In this document: positions 15,050-21,317 of the stretch, one piece after another
How the letters are laid out: the number at the start of each line of letters is the position of its first letter
Position numbering within the stretch: position 1 is the first letter of the stretch
Source of the DNA: Nitrospiraceae bacterium UBA2166
Lineage (GTDB): Bacteria; Nitrospirota; Nitrospiria; Nitrospirales; UBA2166
Direction: 5' to 3'
DNA: 21,317 nt
Assembly: GCA_002328825.1 (NCBI GenBank)
Contig: DCWI01000003.1
Location: forward strand, 1-21,317
The notes under the pieces: model-generated
Seen by the model: only the letters and a program-made list of their open reading frames with translations
Told to the model about the DNA's origin: nothing
The model's database searches: none
Position numbers and translations under genes: made by a program

Positions 15050-15078
15050 TTGACATGCGATAAAAACTTTTGTATATT
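15050..15078 (+). promoter_or_regulatory. Near-consensus sigma70-type promoter for the helicase leader RNA
   Basis: A perfect TTGACA (15050-15055) and TATATT (15073-15078) are separated by exactly 17 bases. The start is expected near 15085, precisely where base composition changes from about 30% GC (15001-15080) to about 62% GC (15081-15200). This is the best promoter in the window. Confidence 0.72.
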
Positions 15079-15084
15079 TGACCC

Positions 15085-15369
15085 CAGTCATCGCTGGACG
15101 GTCCGACGGCGACGGCGTTGATCAATGGTACGGACCTCGTGGTCGTATCGTGAGCAGACTTTCCTCGGAGCGGACTCCCACCTAGTTCTGGCTCGTGCGA
15201 TTTTATGACCTCGTATCAATCGATCCCACATCAACATACTTGGAAAGGTCTTACAGCAGCATTGGCGTTGATTGAACCCTCTTTGCATACCCTGGAAGTA
15301 CTCCTATCAGGGTTCTTGCCTTCTCCGACATTGCCCGACCTCCACTTTTAAAAACAAGAGGAAAATTGT
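15085..15369 (+). ncRNA. Long structured 5' leader (or separate small RNA) upstream of the DEAD-box helicase gene
   Basis: From the predicted transcription start to the helicase ATG there are about 285 bases with no convincing reading frame. The GC-rich first part can fold: a 10-bp stem with one bulge pairs 149-158 with 187-197 (counting from 15000) and encloses GGAG-CGGA-CTCC at 15167-15178. GGTCCG (15100-15105) can pair with CGGACC (15131-15136), or GACC-TCGT-GGTC (15133-15144) can form instead. Near the end, AACCCT (15275-15280) and ACCCTG (15289-15294) compete for the same partner, 15308-15314. Such alternative pairings suit a regulated leader. I do not recognise a known RNA family. Long leaders are common for cold-induced helicase genes, which makes temperature control a reasonable guess. 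Confidence 0.5.
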
Positions 15370-16716
15370 ATGCAAACATCTGCAACATCACCAATTCCAT
15401 CCTTATCTACAGATCCAAAAGAATCTTCACCTACCCCTACACAAACCTTCCAATCGTTCAACCTGTCCGCTCCACTCATACGTGACTTAAATCGATCCGG
15501 CCTGATTGAACCCACACCAATTCAGCTACAAGCTATTCCTCCAGGGCTTGACGGCCGCGATGTGTTGGGATGTGCGCAAACCGGCACGGGAAAAACCGTC
15601 GCATTTGTTGTTCCACTGATTGAACGGATAGCTAATGGCCCGAAAGGCAGCCCTCGTGGACTAATATTAGCTCCAACGCGTGAACTCGTCTTTCAGATTC
15701 AGGAAACAGTCGACAAACTCGGCCGATCTCGCCGAATCTTTTCCACAGCCATTGTTGGTGGCAGCGACATGCTTGCTCAAGTGCGTGGACTTCGCCAGCG
15801 TCCAGAAGTGATCGTCGCAACACCTGGTCGGTTACTTGACCACATGTGGCAGGGAAATATTCTCTTGAACAAGCTCAAGGTTGTGGTTCTCGACGAGGCA
15901 GATCGTATGCTCGATATGGGATTTGCTCAGCAACTCGATCAAATTATTGACGCACTTCCTGAAGAACGGCAAACTCTACTCTTTTCTGCTACGCTCCCCA
16001 GCAATCTCGGAGACTTAGCGAGAATGTCCCTGAATAACCCGGTACGTGCGATGGTGTCCAAGCGAGCAACACCCGCAACCAACATAACCCACAAACTTCA
16101 CCACACCACTCCGGGAGAAAAAACAGGTCTTCTGATTTCCCTTTTGAAAGAGAAGAGAGAATCTGTCTTAGTCTTTGCCAGAACAAAACACCGAGTTAAC
16201 CGTTTGGGAGAATCACTTGAGAAACTTGGCCATCGAGTTGCAATTCTGCACGGAGATCGCCGGCTTTCCCAGCGTCGCGCCGCGCTAGAAGGATTTAGGC
16301 GAGGTCGCTTTACTATTCTCGTAGCGACGGACGTCGCCGCACGCGGTCTTGATGTTGACAACATCGGCCACGTGGTGAACTACGACCTCCCATATACTGC
16401 CGAAGATTATATCCATCGTATTGGTCGAACCGGGCGGATGCAAAAAATAGGATCGGCCACTAGTTTCGTGACGAAGGAGGACAACAATAATCTCCGAGCG
16501 ATTGAAAAACTCATTGGCCAATCAGTCCCTCACGCCACAAACAACCGCTTATCATCACGACCACGGCACCGCCAAGCAGTACCGCCACGAAGAGGAAAAC
16601 CGTTTACCAAACGACCTCGCTCGCAATCCGAACCCAGTATTGGCGGAAGGATGCGCCGATTTGGAGTGAAACAAAGCCCCGTCAACTCCACACAAGCAAC
16701 GACATCACAAAACTAA
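15370..16716 (+). CDS. DEAD-box ATP-dependent RNA helicase, RhlE-like
   Basis: A 448-residue helicase with both RecA-like domains. The Q motif lies at 30-53 (SFNLS...GLIEPTPIQ), motif I AQTGTGKT at 69-76, Ia PTREL, Ib TPGRLLD at 151-157, DEAD at 175-178, SAT at 206-208, then VFARTKHR, ATDVAARGLD at 319-328 and HRIGRTGR at 349-356. An extra N-terminal Ser/Thr/Pro-rich stretch of about 27 residues and a basic C-terminal tail (390-448, rich in Arg, Lys, Pro) probably bind RNA non-specifically. RhlE/DeaD-type enzymes remodel rRNA precursors and mRNAs, often in the cold. The start has AAGAGG about nine bases upstream. The gene has a strong promoter, a long foldable leader and a hairpin right after its stop. 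Confidence 0.95.
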   Translation: MQTSATSPIPSLSTDPKESSPTPTQTFQSFNLSAPLIRDLNRSGLIEPTPIQLQAIPPGLDGRDVLGCAQTGTGKTVAFVVPLIERIANGPKGSPRGLILAPTRELVFQIQETVDKLGRSRRIFSTAIVGGSDMLAQVRGLRQRPEVIVATPGRLLDHMWQGNILLNKLKVVVLDEADRMLDMGFAQQLDQIIDALPEERQTLLFSATLPSNLGDLARMSLNNPVRAMVSKRATPATNITHKLHHTTPGEKTGLLISLLKEKRESVLVFARTKHRVNRLGESLEKLGHRVAILHGDRRLSQRRAALEGFRRGRFTILVATDVAARGLDVDNIGHVVNYDLPYTAEDYIHRIGRTGRMQKIGSATSFVTKEDNNNLRAIEKLIGQSVPHATNNRLSSRPRHRQAVPPRRGKPFTKRPRSQSEPSIGGRMRRFGVKQSPVNSTQATTSQN

Positions 16717-16720
16717 TCAA

Positions 16721-16744
16721 CCCCTTCCTCTACCTAGGAAGGGG
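16721..16744. terminator. Hairpin between helicase and hemH, probably a bidirectional terminator
   Basis: CCCCTTCCT (16721-16729) and AGGAAGGGG (16736-16744) form a perfect 9-bp stem with a 6-base loop, starting four bases after the helicase stop. On the plus strand no T tract follows. On the minus strand the hairpin is followed by TTGATTAGTTTT, so it may end read-through from hemH better than helicase transcription. Confidence 0.6.
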
Positions 16745-16782
16745 GTCACGTCTCAACTCTGACTGCGTTTTGGAACTGACTG

Positions 16783-16812
16783 AAAACAAAAAAACTCTAG
16801 AAATTCTAAGAG
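16783..16812 (-). terminator. Intrinsic terminator of the nuo-hemH transcript
   Basis: Read on the minus strand, a 6-bp stem CTC(T)TAG / CTAGAG with one bulged base and a 5-base loop (16795-16812) is followed by TTTTTTTGTTTT (16794-16783). Just before it, GAGGGA and TCCCTC (16810-16834) can form an alternative 6-bp hairpin. It lies 26 bases after the hemH stop. Confidence 0.7.
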
Positions 16813-16837
16813 GGAAACACTTGAAAAATCCCTCACA

Positions 16838-17857
16838 TTAACGTGAAGGACGACTGGGAGTGTAGTTACAACAATCTGGCGGACACATGTCTGGCCATGC
16901 GATCCCGCTCCCATAAACTCGCTGTTCCGTTCCAGGCCTGACCTGTTCTTCAATTAGCTCTCGAAACATAGCCACCACGGCGGAATGTAACCCCACAGTC
17001 CCAGCACGTATCATCTTAATGCCTACCTCATCACAAAGTTTCTTGGCCTGCTGATCAAGATCATACACTACTTCCAAATGATCAGAGATAAAACCAATGG
17101 GCGCAACAACAAGCTGAGCACACCCTTCCCCCTTAAGCCATCGAATATGGTCCAAAATATCGGGATCAAGCCAAGGTTGGCCTGGCGGCCCACTGCGACT
17201 CTGAAATACCAGTTTCCAATTAGCAATCTTCAGTCTATCGGCAATAGCACCTGAAACTTCAAGCAACTGTTTCTCGTAAGGACTGGTTTCCGCCATCGCG
17301 ATTGGAATACTGTGCGCAGTAAACGCTACAGAAAATGCATCTGCTGGATTGGGAAGTGTCTCAATCGCATCCCGTACACGATCAACATTCGCTTCAACAA
17401 ACCCCGGATGATTATAGTATTGCCGTAACTTTTGGATAGTTACCTCACCATCAACCGAATCAACTGCACATTTAATATTTTCGAGATACTGTTTACACCC
17501 TGAATACGAACTGTATGCAGATGTCACAAGAGCCAAAGCATTTTTTATCCCATCATCTTGCATTTTCCTAACCGTATCGTGAAGAAGAGGATTCCAGTTT
17601 CGATTGCCAAAGTAAATAGGCAACCGTATATCGCATAACTCCAACTCATTCTTGAGAGCATCAATCAGAGCACGATTTTGCGCATTGATCGGGCTAATTC
17701 CGCCAAATTGTTTATAATGCTCGGCAACTTGCAGTTTTCGATCTTCAGGAACGTTCTTTCCGCGAAGCACATTTTCAAGAAACGGCATCACATCATCCAT
17801 CCCTTCAGGACCACCAAACGACACAAGAATGACCGCATCAACACTCATAGGCTGCAT
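16838..17857 (-). CDS. hemH: Ferrochelatase (probably coproporphyrin ferrochelatase) with predicted [2Fe-2S] site
   Basis: A 339-residue enzyme that inserts iron into a porphyrin in the last part of haem synthesis. Motifs are VSFGGPEG near the start, FGGISPIN, AYSSYSGCKQY, the catalytic His in FTAHSIP (about 182), FQSRSGPPGQPWLDPD, and PIGFISDHLEVVYDLD with the catalytic Glu at about 262. The C terminus has Cys325, Cys329 and Cys330 (MCPPDCC), and the internal Cys121 lies where actinobacterial enzymes have a cluster ligand. Together these four predict a [2Fe-2S] cluster, as in Mycobacterium and Caulobacter ferrochelatases. The gene is downstream of nuoI, with 57 pyrimidine-rich bases between and no good Shine-Dalgarno motif; Met4 is an alternative start. 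Co-transcription with nuoGHI is likely because no promoter or terminator is seen in the gap. Confidence 0.94.
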   Translation of the reverse strand: MQPMSVDAVILVSFGGPEGMDDVMPFLENVLRGKNVPEDRKLQVAEHYKQFGGISPINAQNRALIDALKNELELCDIRLPIYFGNRNWNPLLHDTVRKMQDDGIKNALALVTSAYSSYSGCKQYLENIKCAVDSVDGEVTIQKLRQYYNHPGFVEANVDRVRDAIETLPNPADAFSVAFTAHSIPIAMAETSPYEKQLLEVSGAIADRLKIANWKLVFQSRSGPPGQPWLDPDILDHIRWLKGEGCAQLVVAPIGFISDHLEVVYDLDQQAKKLCDEVGIKMIRAGTVGLHSAVVAMFRELIEEQVRPGTEQRVYGSGIAWPDMCPPDCCNYTPSRPSR

Positions 17858-17914
17858 TTCGTCTCGTCAATAAGAAGGAGAGGGAAAGGAGCAACTCATG
17901 CAAAGAAGGAACCC

Positions 17915-18445
17915 TTAGCAGTGCTTCGGAGGAAGCTGAGGCCGCCCAATGTTAAAGGTCTCTACGTTATGGTATTGGTCCTGCACAGGCCGATCGCGCT
18001 CAGGAAATGATCGATCACCAATATCAAGAAGCTGTTCTTTGTTGAGGAGAAGCGACCGTTTATCATACACTGCCCATTCATACTCCTTAGTCATCCCTAA
18101 TGCATCAACAGGACAGGCTGTAACGCACAGACCACAAAATATGCACCGCGTCATATCCATATAATATTCCTTGGCATAGCGCTTAGTAGGTTCTCCCTGC
18201 ATCTCCGCACTAACCACCGTAATTACCCTCGACGGACAAGCAGCCTCGCACAAGTCACAACCAACGCACTTCTCAGCACCATCACTATAGCGAAGCAACG
18301 ACAACATACCCCGATAACCACTAGGAAGCTCTCTTTTTTCATAAGGGTACTGAACCGTTACTGCTGGGGTAAAAAGATGCTTCAACGTTTCCTTCAATCC
18401 AATCAGGATTTCAGAAAACGTTACAGATTTGAGTAACTCTTTCAT
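17915..18445 (-). CDS. nuoI: NADH-quinone oxidoreductase subunit I
   Basis: A 176-residue complex I subunit of the peripheral arm that carries the clusters N6a and N6b, passing electrons towards the last cluster N2 and the quinone. The two ferredoxin motifs are complete: CVGCDLCEAAC followed by P (Cys60, 63, 66, 70) and CIFCGLCVTAC followed by P (Cys101, 104, 107, 111). Length is normal for the family (about 160-180). I set the start at the ATG that overlaps the nuoH stop (TGATG); a longer frame that starts inside nuoH gives 24 residues unlike the family and is rejected. The C-terminal tail ends in a Cys without known function. The gene after it is hemH, not nuoJ. Confidence 0.96.
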   Translation of the reverse strand: MKELLKSVTFSEILIGLKETLKHLFTPAVTVQYPYEKRELPSGYRGMLSLLRYSDGAEKCVGCDLCEAACPSRVITVVSAEMQGEPTKRYAKEYYMDMTRCIFCGLCVTACPVDALGMTKEYEWAVYDKRSLLLNKEQLLDIGDRSFPERDRPVQDQYHNVETFNIGRPQLPPKHC

Positions 18446-19440
18446 CAATCCACCACATACGCAATCACTGCCGTAATCATAATATTCGCCAATGCGATGG
18501 GTAACATGACTTTCCATCCAAGTCGCATCAACTGATCATATCTCAAGCGAGGCACCGTTGCGCGTATCCAGATGAAAAGGAATAAGAAAAAATAAACTTT
18601 TAGCGTAAACCATATGACTGGAGGGACAAAATCAAGCATTGGCAATGGAGAATTGTATCCCCCAAGAAATAGAACGGCCGCAATACACGAAACAAGAATC
18701 ATGTTGGCGTATTCCGCCATAAAAAAGAATGAAAACCTCATCCCGCTATATTCAGTGAAAAACCCAGCAACCAGTTCACTCTCCGCCTCAGGAAGATCGA
18801 AAGGAAGACGATTTGTTTCGGCAACCGCAGCAATACTGTAAATCACAAAGGCAACAAACTGGGGGAAAACATACCAATGCCAGAATCCGCCCGCTTGAGC
18901 TTCAGTAATTTTAACCAAGCTTAACGACCCTGAGAGCAACAACACGCCTACGATTGCAAGACCAATATTCAACTCGTAACTAATAACCTGTGCTGCAGCA
19001 CGCAAGCCTCCGAGAAGAGAGTATTTGCTATTAGACGCCCAACCGCCAAGAATAATTCCATAGGCTCCAATTGAAGTCACTGCCAAAACATAGAGAACGC
19101 CGACATTGATATCACTGATAACCCAGGGCTTTTCTCCAGTTCCAAATGGCACCACGGCAAATCCAATCATTGCGGGAACAAAAGCCAAAATGGGAGCCAT
19201 CGTGAAAATAATTTTGTTCGCCCCAGCAGGAATAATGTCTTCCTTAAAAAACAGCTTTACTCCATCTGCAATCGGCTGAAGCAGCCCGTATGGACCAACC
19301 TCCATAGGGCCAAGACGATCCTGCATGAGACCAAGAATCTTTCGCTCGGCATAGGTCAAGTAGGCCACGTGCAGTAAAATAATGCCCATAACAAGAACAA
19401 TCTGCAGTAGGATAATAGAAAGAGTGATTATCGCATCCAT
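18445..19440 (-). CDS. nuoH: NADH-quinone oxidoreductase subunit H
   Basis: A 331-residue integral membrane subunit with about eight helices that joins the peripheral arm to the membrane arm of complex I and lines the quinone tunnel. Family signatures are AYLTYAERKILGLMQDRLGP with VGPYGLLQPIADGVKLFFKED (about 24-68), and AETNRLPFDLPEAESELVAGF with TEYSGMRF, the conserved acidic loop near the quinone cavity. Length fits (E. coli 325). It begins three bases after the nuoG stop, with GGGGA about eight bases upstream inside the nuoG tail, and its TGA overlaps the nuoI ATG. The order G-H-I is that of the standard nuo operon. Confidence 0.97.
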   Translation of the reverse strand: MDAIITLSIILLQIVLVMGIILLHVAYLTYAERKILGLMQDRLGPMEVGPYGLLQPIADGVKLFFKEDIIPAGANKIIFTMAPILAFVPAMIGFAVVPFGTGEKPWVISDINVGVLYVLAVTSIGAYGIILGGWASNSKYSLLGGLRAAAQVISYELNIGLAIVGVLLLSGSLSLVKITEAQAGGFWHWYVFPQFVAFVIYSIAAVAETNRLPFDLPEAESELVAGFFTEYSGMRFSFFFMAEYANMILVSCIAAVLFLGGYNSPLPMLDFVPPVIWFTLKVYFFLFLFIWIRATVPRLRYDQLMRLGWKVMLPIALANIMITAVIAYVVD

Positions 19441-19443
19441 TAG

Positions 19444-21317
19444 TTAGTCCCCAGAATCCGCTGATGTGATCGATATATATGCTGATCCAAAATACGGCAC
19501 GCTAGTTACGGGATCTATTGTCATTGACAATACTTCCCCAATAGCCTCACTAAAATGTTCAGGAAAAAAGGCCGTCCCTTGTGGATATCGTTCATTGAAC
19601 GTGACCGGGATAACGGCCTCACCATGATCAGATTCCATTTTCACTAAACTCCCATCCATCACACCATATTTCTCCCCATCATCAGGATGTATCATAAGAA
19701 CACCTGTAGCTTGTATTGCTTGCAGCCCTTGGGAAAAGGTCGACATTTTACCGGAATGGAAAAGACTTTGGCCAACAGTCAAAATCAACGGCCGAGTATC
19801 GCTTGTCTTTGGTTTTTCAACAACATACCTACAATCGACCTTGGGATTTGATGCTTCATACTCGATATACCGATCAAAAACCTTCCGATCTGGTCTCGCA
19901 GCCTTTCGTGACGAGTCTCGAAAACGACTAATTTCATCCTGAATGTCCGTTACCAAACTATATTCCATCGGAACATGCATAAAACTCGAAAGTTGAGCGA
20001 GCACTACCCAATCCGATTGACTTTCTCCAATCGGGTCCAACGCACGACGCACTTTTTGAACAACACCTTCGGAATTGATAAAGGATCCATCTTTTTCAAA
20101 ATAACTACACACAGGGAATATGATATCAGCACATTTCGCAGTTTCAGTCATAAACAATTCATGACAAATAATGAAATCTAGATGACCAAGTGCATCTCGA
20201 ACCTTAGCCGCGGGAGGAAGACTCTCAATGGGGTTCTCACCTACAATATACATCGCTCTAACGCGTCCATCTCGCGCAGCTTCAATCATCTCCGGAAGTC
20301 TTAACCCAATGTCTGCGACTGACTCAGAACCCCATTGCATTTGAGCCTCCTGCTTCTCTGTATTATTTATCCGATCAGAAGACCCAGGAAGATACTCTGA
20401 AACGACCCCCATCTCAAGCGCACCCTGTTCATTATTCTCTTCGGTAAGAACCGCCAGACCAGACCCTTCTTGGTTAAGCTTTCCAGTAAGAAGGAGAAGG
20501 TCGAAAACATTCAGAACCGTCTCAAACGCTCCTGGCGAACGAAGCACCCCCTGCCCCACAAGCACAATGCCGTTTGGAGATTCTGAAAACACAGTAGCTG
20601 CTGTTTTGATTTGATCATCAGATACCCAGGCAACCTGTGCACAATCACGCAAAGAAAAACTCATGGTGGCCTGCTTCAACCGTTCAATGTATTGCGGATA
20701 ACGATCTCGAGTTTCTTCATTAACCAATCCCTCAGCAAGAACGGCATAGATCATCCCTTGAATCACAGCCCCATAGGCAAGAGGATTAGCTTGCAAATGC
20801 AGAGAAGATAGATTTGTGATATTGCTAATAGTTTGCACAACTGGAACCGTTGACTCAATGGTAATCAACTTGGCTCCACCTTTTTTGACAGCTTCCTTCA
20901 CCTTAAGCCCAACGATAGGATTAGTTTCCGTGATTCTTGTTCCAAGCAATAGAATCGTATGAGCCTTGACAATATCTTCATAGGTAATCAACCACCGCGT
21001 AGTCCCTTGTACTGTCTCCATGGCCATCGCAGCATTGATGTGTCCATATCGAACGGAAGAATCAACTTGGTTCGTCCCAACTGACATACGCATAAACTTT
21101 TGAAAAACATACAGATCTTCGTTCGTAAGCCTCGCCGATGCTAATCCAGCAATTGCATCAGAACCATGCTGTTGTTTGATGGCTACAATCCGCTCCGCAG
21201 CATACTCCAATGCTTCTTCCCAAGTAACTTGAACATGAATACCATCGCGTTTAATCAATGGATGGGTGAGACGAGCTTCATGATTGGCAAAACCAAACCC
21301 AAAATAGCCTCGGGCAC
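19444..21317 (-). CDS. nuoG: NADH-quinone oxidoreductase subunit G, molybdopterin-oxidoreductase-like part, 5' end beyond the window
   Basis: The frame stays open to the right edge, so only the last 623 residues are visible; a TTG at 21258 is not the true start. The first visible residues, ARGYFGFGFANHEARLTHP, follow the usual last ligand Cys of the N-terminal cluster region (the cut codon ends in GT, which fits TGT). The rest is a molybdopterin-oxidoreductase fold: RLTNEDLYVFQKFMR, LLLGTRITETNPIVGLKV, YIVGENPIESLP, KCADIIFPVCSYFEKDGSF and a C-terminal dinucleotide-binding domain (about the last 120 residues, from RPLILTVGQSL). In complex I this subunit carries Fe-S clusters from NuoF towards NuoI and holds no molybdenum. 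A formate dehydrogenase alpha subunit has similar sequence; the direct link to nuoH and nuoI decides for NuoG. Confidence 0.9.
   Translation of the reverse strand, partial: ARGYFGFGFANHEARLTHPLIKRDGIHVQVTWEEALEYAAERIVAIKQQHGSDAIAGLASARLTNEDLYVFQKFMRMSVGTNQVDSSVRYGHINAAMAMETVQGTTRWLITYEDIVKAHTILLLGTRITETNPIVGLKVKEAVKKGGAKLITIESTVPVVQTISNITNLSSLHLQANPLAYGAVIQGMIYAVLAEGLVNEETRDRYPQYIERLKQATMSFSLRDCAQVAWVSDDQIKTAATVFSESPNGIVLVGQGVLRSPGAFETVLNVFDLLLLTGKLNQEGSGLAVLTEENNEQGALEMGVVSEYLPGSSDRINNTEKQEAQMQWGSESVADIGLRLPEMIEAARDGRVRAMYIVGENPIESLPPAAKVRDALGHLDFIICHELFMTETAKCADIIFPVCSYFEKDGSFINSEGVVQKVRRALDPIGESQSDWVVLAQLSSFMHVPMEYSLVTDIQDEISRFRDSSRKAARPDRKVFDRYIEYEASNPKVDCRYVVEKPKTSDTRPLILTVGQSLFHSGKMSTFSQGLQAIQATGVLMIHPDDGEKYGVMDGSLVKMESDHGEAVIPVTFNERYPQGTAFFPEHFSEAIGEVLSMTIDPVTSVPYFGSAYISITSADSGD

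Noticed and set aside
15152..15168. GAGGAAAGTC on the minus strand, resembling the conserved P4 region of RNase P RNA
   Set aside because: The second universal block (ACAGAA...GGCTTA type) and the rest of the RNase P core are missing on either side, so the ten-base match is probably chance.
15262..15285. GGTTCAATC on the minus strand, similar to a tRNA T-loop
   Set aside because: The flanking bases do not form a T stem, and no acceptor, D or anticodon arm is found at the proper distance.
15088..15288. A 66-codon minus-strand open frame in the helicase leader
   Set aside because: Its product is Arg-rich and unlike any family I know, and it lies in a GC-rich foldable region downstream of a plus-strand promoter.
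17897..17917. A six-codon plus-strand peptide preceded by AGGAG between hemH and nuoI
   Set aside because: It is antisense to the nuo-hemH transcript, extremely short, and no plus-strand promoter is visible; the motif arises from the pyrimidine-rich gap read on the other strand.
18446..18517. A 24-codon N-terminal extension of nuoI inside nuoH
   Set aside because: The extension does not resemble NuoI, while the ATG at 18445 overlaps the nuoH stop as TGATG and gives the normal family length.
21256..21258. TTG as the start codon of nuoG
   Set aside because: The frame stays open upstream to the window edge and encodes conserved NuoG/molybdopterin-oxidoreductase sequence (RGYFGFGFANHEARLTHP).
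1..21317. CRISPR arrays, insertion sequences, phage genes, toxin-antitoxin pairs, rRNA or tRNA genes
   Set aside because: I looked for spaced direct repeats, transposase or integrase motifs and RNA signatures by eye on both strands and found none that could be supported.

Overview
The window looks like a stretch of chromosome from a Gram-negative, respiring, probably autotrophic bacterium. The best guess is Nitrospirota (a Nitrospira-like, moderate-GC, possibly marine lineage). The guess rests on gene content: a type-E succinate:quinone oxidoreductase with a heterodisulfide-reductase-like subunit, a complex I segment nuoG-nuoH-nuoI, a ferrochelatase with a C-terminal cysteine cluster, and many exported single-domain proteins. 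It is an inference from family resemblance, not a database result.

Layout, left to right. (1) 1-3303, minus strand: sdhA-sdhB-HdrB-like gene, overlapping head to tail, with a good sigma70-type promoter at 3379-3406; the last gene runs off the left edge. (2) 3526-4155, minus: an exported or membrane-anchored cyclophilin. (3) 4284-8350, plus: a tightly coupled set of an Uup-like ABC-F ATPase, an OpuC/ProV-type ABC ATPase and a fused binding-protein/permease whose domains are in the opposite order to the common fusion. (4) 8373-9602: a divergent pair, a membrane-anchored ankyrin protein (minus, TTG start) and a small Cro/C1-type regulator (plus, probably leaderless). (5) 9658-10287, plus: exported MsrA. 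(6) 10361-12205, minus: TypA/BipA. (7) 12476-13258, minus: exported Sel1-repeat protein. (8) 13544-14797, plus: DUF1015 family protein. (9) 14798-15369: a 572-base gap holding a near-consensus promoter and a GC-rich, foldable leader of about 285 nt, followed by (10) a DEAD-box RNA helicase at 15370-16716. (11) Convergent terminators at 16721-16812. (12) 16838-21317, minus: nuoG (5' end beyond the right edge), nuoH, nuoI and then hemH.

How the genes fit together: the two ends carry electron-transport genes (SQR and complex I feeding a quinone pool) and haem synthesis; the middle carries stress, osmolyte and translation functions (osmolyte-type importer, ABC-F, BipA, RNA helicase, MsrA, cyclophilin). 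No phage, insertion sequence, CRISPR, toxin-antitoxin or tRNA/rRNA gene was seen. Most of the window is ordinary housekeeping. The items most deserving a second look are the structured helicase leader, the domain-swapped transporter fusion, and the altered cluster-binding motifs of the SQR subunits.
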